This document shows, one piece after another, positions 36,364-46,932 of a stretch of 64,000 nucleotides of DNA; position 1 is the first letter of the stretch; each line of letters begins with the position of its first letter. Under the pieces are notes generated by a model. The model saw only the letters and a list, made by a program, of their open reading frames with translations. It made no database searches and was not told the origin of the DNA. The stretch covers positions 20,825,936 to 20,889,935 of the forward strand of contig NW_024881327.1 in NCBI RefSeq assembly GCF_018691265.1, written 5' to 3'. Position numbers and translations under genes: made by a program. The stretch is from Tyto alba. Taxonomy: Eukaryota > Chordata > Aves > Strigiformes > Tytonidae.

Positions 36364-39300
36364 GTAAGCTTTAGAAATGCACCTTTTCATGTAAATAACG
36401 CATAGATGGTGAATTTACTGTATTTTCCAGTATGTGTACAGAACAGCTGCCTATTTGCATCCAAAAATACCCAGCATATAATCTTCCTTCATTTTTTTTC
36501 TAAAGAAAAGGCCTAGTGGCTTCTTGTGTTAGAGCACATTGGAGTCTCAGCCATCCTTATGAGTCATTGCTCTCCATCCCCTTTTCCCTGTTGCATCCTG
36601 CTGAGGCACCTCGTGTGCATCAGATGACATATAGGGCGAAGTGGATAGTGTGGAATCTGAGTTGCCTGGGATCTAAAACTGGTAGCTGGCCTAAATTCTC
36701 AAGGTCAAGGTATCATTACTAAGATCAGGAAGGTCAGTGCTTAGGCTGAATGTATTGCCTCGCGGGACTTTGGGGACTGAGAAAGAGTAAAATGGTTTTT
36801 AGTCTACCTTTGTTTTTCCTGGTAGTTTACATGTGGTTAAATATTCTTCTCTGTGGGATCTATGAGGTTAGGGGACCAGCACAGGAGGCAAGAAAAGACT
36901 ATTCCATTGCCTTGGACCAGGCAGGGAATCATGCAAAATGAAGGGCCTACGGGCAAAGAAAATGGAAACAATGTGTGGGTATTAAATGTACGGTGTTCTA
37001 ATGGGTGTGCGTGTTGTTTGGAACAAGTCTGAACTTCTCAGTATTCCAGATCAGTTACGTAAGACGTACTTGCTTGCGTCACAGGACTGCTAACTCTCAA
37101 CTAACTACAAACGAGTACAGCCAGCTTTGGTGCTGGGAGCGGGACTGAAACTCTGGCCTTCCTCACTTTGCTGCTGCCCCGGTACCGACGGAGGCCGGGC
37201 TGGGGGCACCTCAGGGCACACTCTGTGGAGTCACCTGTAGGGCAGCACCTTCTCCTCTGCAGGTGCAGGAAGAGTCTGAGCACAAGTTGGAGTATTACAG
37301 GGCGCACGGCACTGATCTTTGTAGGCTGCTACTGCGCTCCTCTTCACACTCCTCTTCACCCTCCTCACCTTTATTTACAGGGGTGGACCACAGTACAGGG
37401 GGTGGAATGCAAGGTTGAATTCTGCAATAGTTGTAACTACTTATCTGGAGCAGGAGGGCTTTCAGTGAATTAAGGAATTTTAGATAAAGTAATTCTTTGG
37501 TTTGCAATAGATATTTTAGCAGGTTAAGACCATGAACACAATGAAATTTACAGGTGTGGAAGATACAGAAGGCTTCTTCCTGCAGGAGCTTGAAAGCTGC
37601 CATTTCTCTATTACAATTTTTTTTAAATTGTAGGATTGCAACTAATTTCTAATAAATTAGACTAATGCAGTATTTCAGAATGGTTTTGTATTACATAAAA
37701 ATAATATTACACTTTTCTGTTTGCATCTTCTCCCCAGAACTTGGATATTTTGGACCTATCTCGTAATTTTTTGAAGTCAGCAAATTTAGGATTGGAGAAA
37801 CAGTTGAAGAACCTTCATGAGCTTGTGTTAGATAGCAATCAAATCACTGAGTTAAAAAAGGAGGACTTCAGTTTTCTTAGCAACACCTCATTGAATAGTC
37901 TTGATTTGTCATCAAATCCACTGAAAGAGGTAGGAAGCATTTTGGAACTATCCTGATTTATCTTTTATGATTGTATGGCATTTATACTACACTTTTGATC
38001 CACCAGGGTCCCAGATAAAACCATTCTATTGTATACAGCATTACTCCTGACCTCCAGTAGTGGTACACAAAATTATTTTTCTCTTACTGAAATCAGCAAG
38101 AGCTGGTTCCATGTAGATCAGAGGTCTCAAGTAAGAGCGAGATCAAGTAGCTCTGTGAACCCTTACGAGGTATTTTCTGTGCAGGATTTTTTTTTTTGGT
38201 TTTGTATGTGCTGAAGGTGAACAGCTGACATACTTCCTAAGTGGGGAAAAGTATGATATTGTGCAAAGCAAGTTATACAGTCGAGATCTCACTTCCTAGG
38301 TAATCAAAGAGAATATTAATTTGTGCCTGTGGAGTACCCCAGAAAAATTATCACTGCAGAAAAGTATACTCACTCCTTTAGAAAAACACTCTGCCACGTA
38401 CCTCTCTGTTCTCTCTGAGCCCCTTCTTGTTGTTATGCTGCAATTCTTTGAAGAGTGATGGTAAGTGTTGCAGTTCTAAGCTGTTTGACCCGCAGCATAT
38501 AAATTTGCACTGAATTTGCCTTTCCTCCCTCTCTGCCCCTGCAGTCGACTGATCTGTAAAGAACATGAATCTTGAAAATAAAGGAATATTTTAAAGTGCC
38601 ATAAGCTTGTACCCCTGCTGAGAGGCAACCCCGCTGTCCCCTTTCCCTCAGCTGTCTCATCCCACCCTCTTGCTGGTACAAGCTTTAATGAGGCTATGCA
38701 CTGGGTCACTGGGGAAACTACAGATTTTTTGGCTTGGTTAGCTTGTGGTCAGGCTGGTTCCCTAGCTGGTTCACCCTGGGACTGCATATATGACCATACT
38801 GACACAAGGGTACAGTGTGTGGATAAGTAGATGGGACTGCTCCTTTCTTAGGCAGTGCTGCTTTATGCTATCTAAAGCCGCCCTGATTTTACAGTACTGC
38901 TGTCTGAAAAGCAGCCTTATGCATTTGAATCATTCTGAAAAACAGAGTACTTAATCATTCAGCTGATAATTTGAATCAAAATGAGGGGTCAGCGCTACAT
39001 TGGAGACTTGTAATTTATATTGTGGAAGCAAGAATGTAGTATCACATTTCATGAGTGTAGCTTCTGCTCACACAGAGAAACTGGGTTTCTTCTTGGCTAT
39101 CTGAAGGCCTAAATAACTTTTTTACAGTATATCTGGCTTTGCACTAGTTTGTCGGTATCCCTAGCAGATACCAATAAAAGCTGAAGAAAGAGATTATCTA
39201 AATTTCTAAGATACTTCTAGTGAAAGAGTTTTAATTGTTGGATACAAAATTGTAATTAACTTGCATCTCACTAAGAAACTTTCTATCGTCTTCTGAAAGA

Positions 39301-42215
39301 GTACTACTCAGAATGATGATAATCATGCTCCAAATTTTAGAACTATTATTACAAGTAGAAACTCCAAGAAGTGTTTGTCTGAACTTGGCTCTGGAAAAAT
39401 CTGAGTGTAGGAGTTATATTCTGCTTGAAAATCTTGGTTGAAAACCTTTCCAAATTTTAGCTTTATGGGTCAATTTTCTTATGTAATCCCCTTGTTTAGG
39501 TCAAAACTCTTTTTTGTTTTTCTTTCAGTTTCACACAGGATGTTTCCATGCAATTGGAAATCTCTTTGGTCTTGTACTGAACAATGTTGAACTTGGTGAA
39601 AACTGCACAAAGAAAGTTTGTACAGAATTATCAAACACAGCAATTCAGAACCTCTCACTGAGCCACGTGAAGCTTTCACACATTGGCAAGTCAACTTTCC
39701 AGGGACTGCAAGGAACAAACCTCACCATTTTAAACCTTTCCCAAAATTCTCTGTCTGTGATAGAAGATGACTCATTTCAGTGGCTTTCAAGTTTACAATA
39801 CTTAAACCTGAAGCATAATAACATTCATGTATCTTCACGTTTATTTTATGGATTATCCAACCTCAAACATCTGAATCTGATAAATTCACTTACTGGGAAA
39901 ATAGAAGACTTTTCCTTTCATTGGTTATACCACCTGGAGTACCTTATAATGGATAATAACAATTTTCCAGGAATTACTGATAATATGTTCACAGGTCTGA
40001 AGAACCTGAGATACCTGAGTCTCTGTAACTGCAACATAAATCTACAAAGACTAACTAATAGAACATTTTCATCACTTGCTAATTCCAGTTTGCAGGTTCT
40101 CAACCTCACAAAAACAAGAATCTCTACAATAGAAAGTGGGGCATTTTCCTCCTTGGGACAGCTGAACATTCTTGATCTTGGTCTCAATGAAATTAGTCAG
40201 GTGCTCACAGGTCATGAGTTTAAAGGTCTCGATAATATACAAGATATTTATCTTTCCTATAATAAAAACTTGTCCTTGCAAAGTGAATCATTCATTTTTG
40301 TCCCAAGCCTTAGAAAACTGATGCTGAGGAAGGTAGGTTGCAGTGATTTGGCACTGTCTCCTTCGCCTTTCCATCCTCTACAAAATCTGACTGTCCTCGA
40401 TGTCAGCAACAACAACATAGCAAACATAAAAGAAGACTTGTTTAATGGACTTCATAAACTTGATATTCTGGATCTGCAGCACAATAATTTAGCCCGACTT
40501 TGGAAGCATGCAAATCCAGGTGGCCCTGTTCTTTTTTTAAAAGATCTTCCCAACTTGCGTATTCTCAATTTAAAATCAAATGGGCTTGATGAGATTCCAG
40601 TTCAGGTTTTCAAGGGTCTGTTTCAATTAAAAAACTTGGATTTAGGTTCGAATAATTTGAATTTGCTTCCAGCAACTCTGTTTGATGACCAAGTCTCTCT
40701 GAATTCATTGAACCTTCAGAAAAATCTGATAACCGCAGTTGAAGAAAAAGTGTTTGGCCCAGCTTTCAAGAGCTTAAGAATACTAGAGATGGATTCCAAT
40801 CCATTTGATTGCACCTGTGAAAGCATTGCTTGGTTTGCTGATTGGCTTAATGTGACCCAAGCATATGTACCTGGATTGCTGTCCCAGTACGTTTGCAACA
40901 CCCCACCTAAATATCATGGTAGTCTGGTGTTGCATTTTGATAGCTCAGCCTGCAAAGACAGTGCTCCGTTTAAACTTCTGTTTATGATCACTAACAGTAT
41001 TGTGATGCTATTCATTTTTATCGTTCTTATCATACATTTTGAAGGCTGGAGAATAGCCTTCTACTGCAATATTTTAGTAAATCGAATACTTGGTTTTAAA
41101 GAACTTGACAGACAACAGGAAGAGTTTGATTATGATGCTTACGTTATTCATGCAAGACAGGACAAGAACTGGGTGTCTAAGAATTTTATCTCTCTGGAAA
41201 AAAATAACCACTTTCAAATTAGGTTTTGTTTAGAAGAACGGGACTTTGAAGCAGGCATATCTGAATTTGAAGCCACAATTAACAGTATAAAAATGAGCAG
41301 GAAGATTATTTTTATTGTGACTGAACACCTCTTACAGGACCCCTGGTGCAAAAAGTGAGTATGAGATAAAATTTGATATGTAAGGGGAAAAATTTCTTAA
41401 CAGATTTTGTTAACAAGGCAGTCTTTTTTTTACTGTGTAATTTAATAAAAAAAATGCAAATTCTGCTTTAATGTATTTACTTAATACATCATAACTTCAG
41501 AATAATTCCTAAGTTAATAAAGTTAATAGCTCCACACTCCACTAGTGGAAATTTGAATCTCTCAGTAAAAATTATTTTCCTAAAAGTCAAGCTGTCACCT
41601 GTGCAGATTGCTTTCCTTAAAATTACATGTTTGAGAAAGAACAATAATGGGTGACACCACTGGCATCTGAAGATGATTTTTTACTTGCCTCTAAACAAGT
41701 CTTTTCACCTTTCTTATGTAGCGATCTTGAAAAGAACTTTGATAAACAAAGCTACGTCAAGACAGTAGACTTGGATTATATTTTTAAAGGATGATTTTTT
41801 TCTGTAGTTAGAAGGCAACTAATTTAAGTAATGACAATTTGATATCATAGAATAGACATTAAGACTCCTGTTTGAGTCCAGTCCTTGCGTTTGCAATGTG
41901 CTATTATGTGAGCTATTAAAAGAAGTTTGTCATTTTTTCCTTCCACATGAAATAAAACATGTATCTTTGTCTTCTTTTTGCTTCAGTTTTAAGGTGTATC
42001 ATGCTCTTCAGCAAGCTATTGAACAAAGTCGGGACTCCATCATACTGATCTTTCTTCATGATATTCAAGATTACAGGTTGTATCATGCACTTCACCTGAG
42101 AAGAGGAATGTTCAGATCTCGCTGCATCTTGAACTGGCCAGCCCAGAAAGAACGAGTCAGTGCATTTCATCAGCAATTAGTAATGGCACTTAAATCTAAT
42201 AGTAAAGCACACTGA
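35923..42215 (+). CDS. TLR3: Toll-like receptor 3, complete, four coding exons
   Basis: Endosomal pattern-recognition receptor that binds double-stranded RNA and signals through TRIF to IRF3 and NF-kB. The join 35923-36363, 37738-37929, 39529-41354, 41987-42215 gives 895 residues; all introns are GT-AG and phases agree (0, 0, 2). Order: signal peptide about 1-27, LRR N-cap with C29 and C38, about 23 leucine-rich repeats, LRR C-cap with C639, C641, C667 and C686, transmembrane helix about 697-715, TIR domain from about 744. Human RNA-contact residues have equivalents: H40, H61 and H109 at the N-terminal site, N505-N507 and H529/N531 at the C-terminal site. The KHANPGGP insertion is kept. The TIR BB loop has Ala (A786) where most TLRs have Pro, the TLR3 hallmark that goes with TRIF use. 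Signalling tyrosines Y746, Y749 and Y849 are present. Length is close to human (904). No disruption is seen. Confidence 0.97.
37738..37929 (+). CDS. TLR3: TLR3 second coding exon: leucine-rich repeats
   Basis: 192 bp, 64 codons, phase 0 at both ends, bounded by ctccccag and gtagga. It encodes residues 148-211, beginning NLDILDLSRN and ending NPLKE, two to three LRRs. Because it is a multiple of three, skipping it would keep the frame but remove repeats near the N-terminal ligand site. Confidence 0.93.
39529..41354 (+). CDS. TLR3: TLR3 large exon: most LRRs, C-cap, transmembrane helix, TIR start
   Basis: 1826 bp encoding residues 212-819 plus two bases of codon 820. The acceptor is tttttctttcag and the donor AAAAA|gtgagt. 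It opens FHTGCFHAIG, matching the human exon start FSPGCFHAIG in arrangement. It carries many N-glycosylation sequons, the LRR C-cap, the membrane helix rich in Ile, Phe and Leu (about 697-715) and the TIR box FDYDAYVIHA. The BB-loop segment CLEERDFEAG (778-787) follows. The single very long exon is typical of TLR3 in vertebrates. Confidence 0.96.
41987..42215 (+). CDS. TLR3: TLR3 last coding exon: C-terminal half of TIR
   Basis: The acceptor is cttctttttgcttcag. The first T completes codon 820 (AA|T, Asn), then FKVYHALQQAIEQ follows. It encodes the end of the TIR domain with Y849 (human Y858), the LRRGMF segment and the FW-type box CILNWPAQKER, and stops at TGA 42213-42215. Confidence 0.95.
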
Positions 42216-42662
42216 ATTTTGAAACTACGAATTTGGATTGTGGGGTCATTTTATTGCAGATTTCCTATCACTGAAAAACTGACAAGCCTTCAGGAAGATC
42301 TGAAAAAGTCTGTCCGGCTGGAAAGATACATAAGAGTCACTATAATTTAAATTTACTTGTCTACATTCATGTTTTTGCTGACGTTTTAATTTACTTGCAC
42401 TGAAGTGACATGTTAAAATAGATCATGATTGATAGTCATTTCAGTCTATGTATCAAAAATATGGTAGAAATTTTGAAAAGCAGTGAGAATGACTGATGTT
42501 CTAGGAAAAATGTCCATCTGATGTAGTGCAGAAAAGACATAGACTTTCTACTTTAAAGGGATATGCAGAGGAGAATGCAATAATGATAAAATAGTAAATT
42601 CTGTGTAGGAGGTAGAGTAGACACTACTGTTTGTCTTCAAAACACAGAGAGATTCAGTGAAA

Positions 42663-42668
42663 ATAAAA
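42663..42668 (+). terminator. TLR3: candidate TLR3 polyadenylation signal
   Basis: First canonical AATAAA after the stop codon, about 450 bp downstream, followed within 30 bp by a T/G-containing stretch. An ATTAAA near 42880 is an alternative. No transcript end can be seen in genomic sequence. Confidence 0.45.
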
Positions 42669-44183
42669 TTGGAAAGCTTTCCTTGTGAAGCATAGTAAGT
42701 AACATGGAAAATTATTTCTGTAGTTAGAACCAAGAAACATAGAAGAGTTTCATAGTGAGTTTTAAAACCTTTGTTTTAAGAGAAAGCCACAGAAAGAAAT
42801 TTGACCCTGTGAGCAGCTTGTACAGAACATGCAGTGAAGGATTGCTTATGCTCTCTGGGTGGGGCTAGTACTGGTGACTATTAAAAACAGATTTTCAGAG
42901 TAATGAGTCAGCTGATGTAATCAATGTGGCGTGATTTTAAAAAAATTTTTTTACTCTTTCCTGCTGAAATTCAGAGAGCTGGCAGAAGGGTATTTATACT
43001 GAGAGATGTCACCTTAATTCTTTGAATACGCATAAAAGTATATGCGGGCTCTTAAATAGAACTTGAAATCAGTGTGAAACATGGCCAAGGCACAGCTGGT
43101 GGACCTGTGTAGAATGTGTAAAGGCATAGATATTTCTGTAGCATCACCAGAAGATAACTTTGTGGGAGAGGTGGTGCTACTGTAATTTCATTACTGAACA
43201 CTTTGTTATTGGTGAAACAACAACTATAAAAAAAAATATAACACCCCCCCACCCCCAAAGAAGTAGTTTTAAACTGTATCAGAAATATTACTGTGACCAC
43301 AGATACAGGTAGAGTGGGAGAAAAACTTCAGGAGTAGATTAATTTCAGGTTTTTTGTTTCCTTTTTTTTTATGACTGTATATAGTTTTGCCTGACAGCTA
43401 AAAAGAAAAATATAAAGAAATTGCATAGAACTGTGTAGTTTAATTTTTTATGTATTAATCTAGCTTGTTTTTTCCTTAACATACTTTATAGAAACATGGG
43501 GTAGTTGGCAATTGCCAGAGCATTAAGGTTCAAATGTATGGGCTAGTAGCTTCATCTGGTGAGAGCTGAGAACCAGCAAAGTGTGCTCTGAAAGGATGTT
43601 TATAATGTTTGAGACTGGTTGCAATTTTATGGAGTGTTTGAGCACAATTCATTGTAAATTAGACACTAAACATTCATTTGTATGCTTTTGTTAATATTTA
43701 ATTGCTGCTTCAAGGACCTTATAAAACTTTGTCAATTTTTAGTAAGTGTGTGATCCATCAATAGCTCTGGAAGATTTTTAAATTGCTTTTTGCCCCCTAT
43801 TATTTCCCTCACCAATTTCAATGCCACCATTACTCCAAGAATGCTGTTTTACTGCTTTAGAAAACAGCTTTCAGATAATTCAATACTTAACATTTTAAGC
43901 AGCTGTTTCCATGATTTGTTATATGCATAGATGCAAAACATTAGTTTTTACTAGGTTTGTATATCCCATTGTGATAAAAAAAATTTAAATGAGAAAAATA
44001 ATTCATGAAATAGATTTTGCATGCACTGGAAGAGCGAAGGGTAGGTAGACTGTCTTCACTTGCCCAGGAAGTCATGAGTGAAAACAAAAAGGCTTTGTTT
44101 ACAGTTGAAGTGATAGATGATGATTCCCTAATTACAGTAATAGGATTATCCCCATTGTGATGCTTTCATCTCATCTTTCTGAT

Positions 44184-44253
44184 CTTTTCAGGTGAAGTGA
44201 CAAATTCTTTCTTCATGCTTAGGCTGTGAAAGTTGAGGAGGCAAGTTAGTAAG
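44184..44253 (+). repeat. dispersed 70-bp repeat, copy 1
   Basis: This copy begins cttttcaggtgaagtgacaa and runs through catgcttagg, ctgtgaaagttgaggagg. A second copy lies at 45337-45405 in the same orientation, with only a handful of differences. The family is not recognised. Confidence 0.8.
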
Positions 44254-44439
44254 GTTGGGGCGCCAGGTATGCATCATGTCAGTTGTACTGTCTCTTATTT
44301 AAAGACTAACATGTGAAAGGGTTCTTATGTTTCCTAAATCTGTAATGACACATACTAGCAGAATTTCTCATTCCATGTCAATATAAGTTATTTAGAAAAT
44401 GTTATCAGTTCACATGGATATTAAGGATTATATGAAGAT

Positions 44440-44560
44440 GCAGAGAATGCATGGGGAAATGCTGAGGTGAAATGTGATACGGAGAGGTTAGACTAGATGA
44501 TCAGATGGTCTTTTCTGGCCCCTAAACCCTGACAAATGACAGTGAGTCTAAATTCTATAA
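44440..44560 (+). mobile_element. CR1 3'-end fragment, plus orientation
   Basis: The stretch gagaggttagactagatgat followed by cttttctggcc and then attctataaag follows the order of the bird CR1 3' end (ggttggactagatgat ... cttccaacc ... attctatga). It is a truncated, decayed tail. Confidence 0.65.
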
Positions 44561-45336
44561 AGATTTTTCTTGTTGCTATAAACACCCCAAAAGTCGGTCT
44601 CAGAACAGTGAAAAAATGTGTTATGGATGCTTGGTTTTGTAATATAGCCAAGAATCCAAACTACAAATGCTTGCTGATGAGTGAAAATTGTTTTAAATGA
44701 TAAAAATATTATGATGCATTCTAAACAGGTGTTTTAGTATCTGCACTCAGTTTTAAATAATTTACAGCAGAAAAAGCCATTATAAAGGCTCACAATGAAA
44801 GACACAAAAGCAATAAGCACAGGGGCAATAGTAATCATCAATCATACTTGACATAAAATTTTCATATAAATTTCCCCTATTTGTCTGGAAGTTACCTGCT
44901 TCTGCTCTACTCCTGTGCATTTGTTTGACAATACTACTGAGAGTAAATTAATGGGCTTACCATGGCGAAGTAAGTGCTTTCAGGATTAACTGTCTATATC
45001 TAAGCTGGGTAGTTTCTTTGCAGTGGGCAGCATCAGACTGTACTATGCAGATTTGCTGAGGAGCTGGATACCAAATAAGTGAAAAATAGTTCCAAACCTG
45101 TAGCGTCAAAGACATTACCTAGGACTAGAAATCATCTTGTATTGAAAGCAGAATAACTAAAGGAGTTGCGTGAGGCAGAATGCTCAGGTCTGTAAACTCT
45201 GTGTGGAACCTGTTTCAGTGGTTCTTGAATGATGGAGAGTAATGAACAAATTACAGACAGTGATATTCATAATAGGTTCTATTCCAGGTCTTCATGCAGG
45301 GTTGCTTTGGGGCTGCAGCTGAGAAAAATACTGTAC

Positions 45337-45405
45337 CTTTTCAGGGCAAGTGACAAATTCTTTCGTCATGCTTAGGCCATGAAAGTTGAGGAGGCTACTC
45401 ACTAA
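45337..45405 (+). repeat. dispersed 70-bp repeat, copy 2
   Basis: Same orientation as the copy at 44184-44253, 1153 bp apart. Differences include ttcgtcatg for ttcttcatg and ggccatgaaag for ggctgtgaaag. Similarity stops sharply on both sides, so this is a segment duplication or two insertions of one short element. Confidence 0.8.
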
Positions 45406-46029
45406 ATACTACACACCAACGTGCTCAATTATGTTACTTTCACTCTGGCTCAGTCGAGGCTATTTGACAGGGTGAGGAATAAATGCAGATTGTGCTGCTG
45501 TTTAGGTAGGTCTGTGTGGACCTATTCCATAAGGTTTGGTCAGAACGTATTCATTTCAGTTTGTAAGAAAAAAAGGCCAAGAATCTTCCAATTTTGAATC
45601 TCAGTCCTCTGCACGGTGTCATGGGTGCTCCACTCTGCCAGCTTATTGCACCCCTTGATGTTCTCGGAAGACAAGGCAGGGATAAAAGTCCCTACTTTTT
45701 ACCCTTGGTTGTTGTCTACCAGCAGCTGCCAGCTTGAAGTTGACAGTGCAACTAGTTGCTTGATGAATGATCCTGGTATGTATAAAGCAACTGTGCTACC
45801 CTTCAGCTGGTGCTGTTCTTTTGGATGCTGCCAAGGGCTGTGCTACTTGCCATATTCTGAGCTGATGCAATGTTTGCCCCATCCCCAGTACCATCCATTA
45901 CAGTGCCCCCAAACTGCTGCCGGCATGACCGTGCTTCTCTCCCTCCAGACAGACAACCACCTGATGTTGCAAAGCTTGGGCAGTATTTGCCCCAGACTCC
46001 AGCTGCCCGGTCAGTGCCACTGCTGCTGG

Positions 46030-46627
46030 TATTTGTAGCAGGAGAGAGAAAGGTCCTTGATCCTGACCCCCTCCTCCCCGGCTCTCCAAGCTGCCTGGGG
46101 CTGTTGGTAGCATCTTTGCACTTGGGCTCTGGCTCCTCCACAGCTCCCTCCCGCGGTTGCCTGACATGGCGCGGCAAGGTGCCTTGGCCGGGGTCCATCT
46201 CTCTCCCCATTTCTGTTAAACTCTTGCTGCACACAAGGGTGGGAAGCGGGGGCCCTGGTGACCCTGGCCGAAGGAGCCGGTTTCTTCCACTTAATGTCAG
46301 GTGGGGTTTTAATTAAAGGGCGAAGGCCCGGCTTTATTGCCTTCCCTCACAGGCTGCCGCAGGCTCCCGCCCAACTCTTCCCCAGGGCTGCGGGGTGCGC
46401 AGGCCGAGGGCGGCCCCTCAGGCTTTTCCCCTGGGCGGTGCAGCCCGCCGAGCCGCGCACCGCCCCCGGCGGGGTTTGTTTCGCCTGGCAACGCCCGCCG
46501 GGCCGGGCAGGAGGCGGCGGGCCGCTCCGGCCGGGAAGGGAGGCCGGGAGGGCCGATCTCCACTCGCCCACCCGCTGCCCGCCCGGGCCTGCGGCGGCGG
46601 GAAGGGGCTCCCGCCCCGCCGCCCGCC
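46030..46627 (+). promoter_or_regulatory. FAM149A: FAM149A CpG-island promoter and 5' UTR
   Basis: Very high GC with dense CpG, continuing through exon 1 to about 47090, directly abutting the FAM149A start codon. No TATA box is visible, as is usual for broad CpG promoters. The long minus-strand frames opposite it are products of the base composition. Confidence 0.7.
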
Positions 46628-46932
46628 ATGAAGGTGGCGGCGCTGGAGCTGGGCGCCTTCCTCGCCAAGCTCCGCCGCGCCCCGCCGCCGCCGCCGCCGC
46701 GCCCCACCTCCGGCGGGGGCTGCGCCCCGGGCAAGGCGGCGGCGCCGCCGGGGGGAGCGGGCGGCCGCCCCCTGCGCCCGGCCCCCCCCGCCGCGGCGGA
46801 CAAGGAGCCCGGCGGGCGGGGGGGAGCCAGGGCGCTGCTCCTCACCCTGCCCGACATCGGGGAGGAGGAGGCGGCGGCGGCGGCGGCCGACAGCGACGGC
46901 GAGGAGGCAGCCCGCGCCCCGCGGCGCCCCGC
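46628..46932 (+). CDS. FAM149A: FAM149A exon 1 coding part
   Basis: 101 codons plus two bases, ending GC|gtgagt. The ATG is the one giving the family N-terminus MKVAALELGAFLAKL; open frame upstream of it (back to 46337) is CpG-island sequence with no resemblance. It contains Pro, Gly/Ala and Ala/Glu homopolymeric runs coded by GCC/GGC-type repeats, which are likely to vary in length between species. The acidic patch after LPDIG is conserved. Confidence 0.87.

Larger units (their letters stand above)
42690..46030. other. TLR3-FAM149A intergenic spacer
   Basis: About 3.3 kb without a recognised gene. It holds a CR1 3' tail (about 44440-44560) and a 70-bp segment present twice, at 44184-44253 and 45337-45405. 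GC content climbs after about 45850 towards the FAM149A CpG island. Confidence 0.5.

Noticed and set aside
36516..37603. Several 60-100-codon frames in the TLR3 intron 36364-37737
   Set aside because: They are on both strands, with no similarity, and fall wholly between matched donor and acceptor sites.
39514..39528. ATG at 39514 as a start for the large TLR3 exon
   Set aside because: It lies in the polypyrimidine tract of the acceptor. The exon begins at 39529 and continues the frame from 37929.
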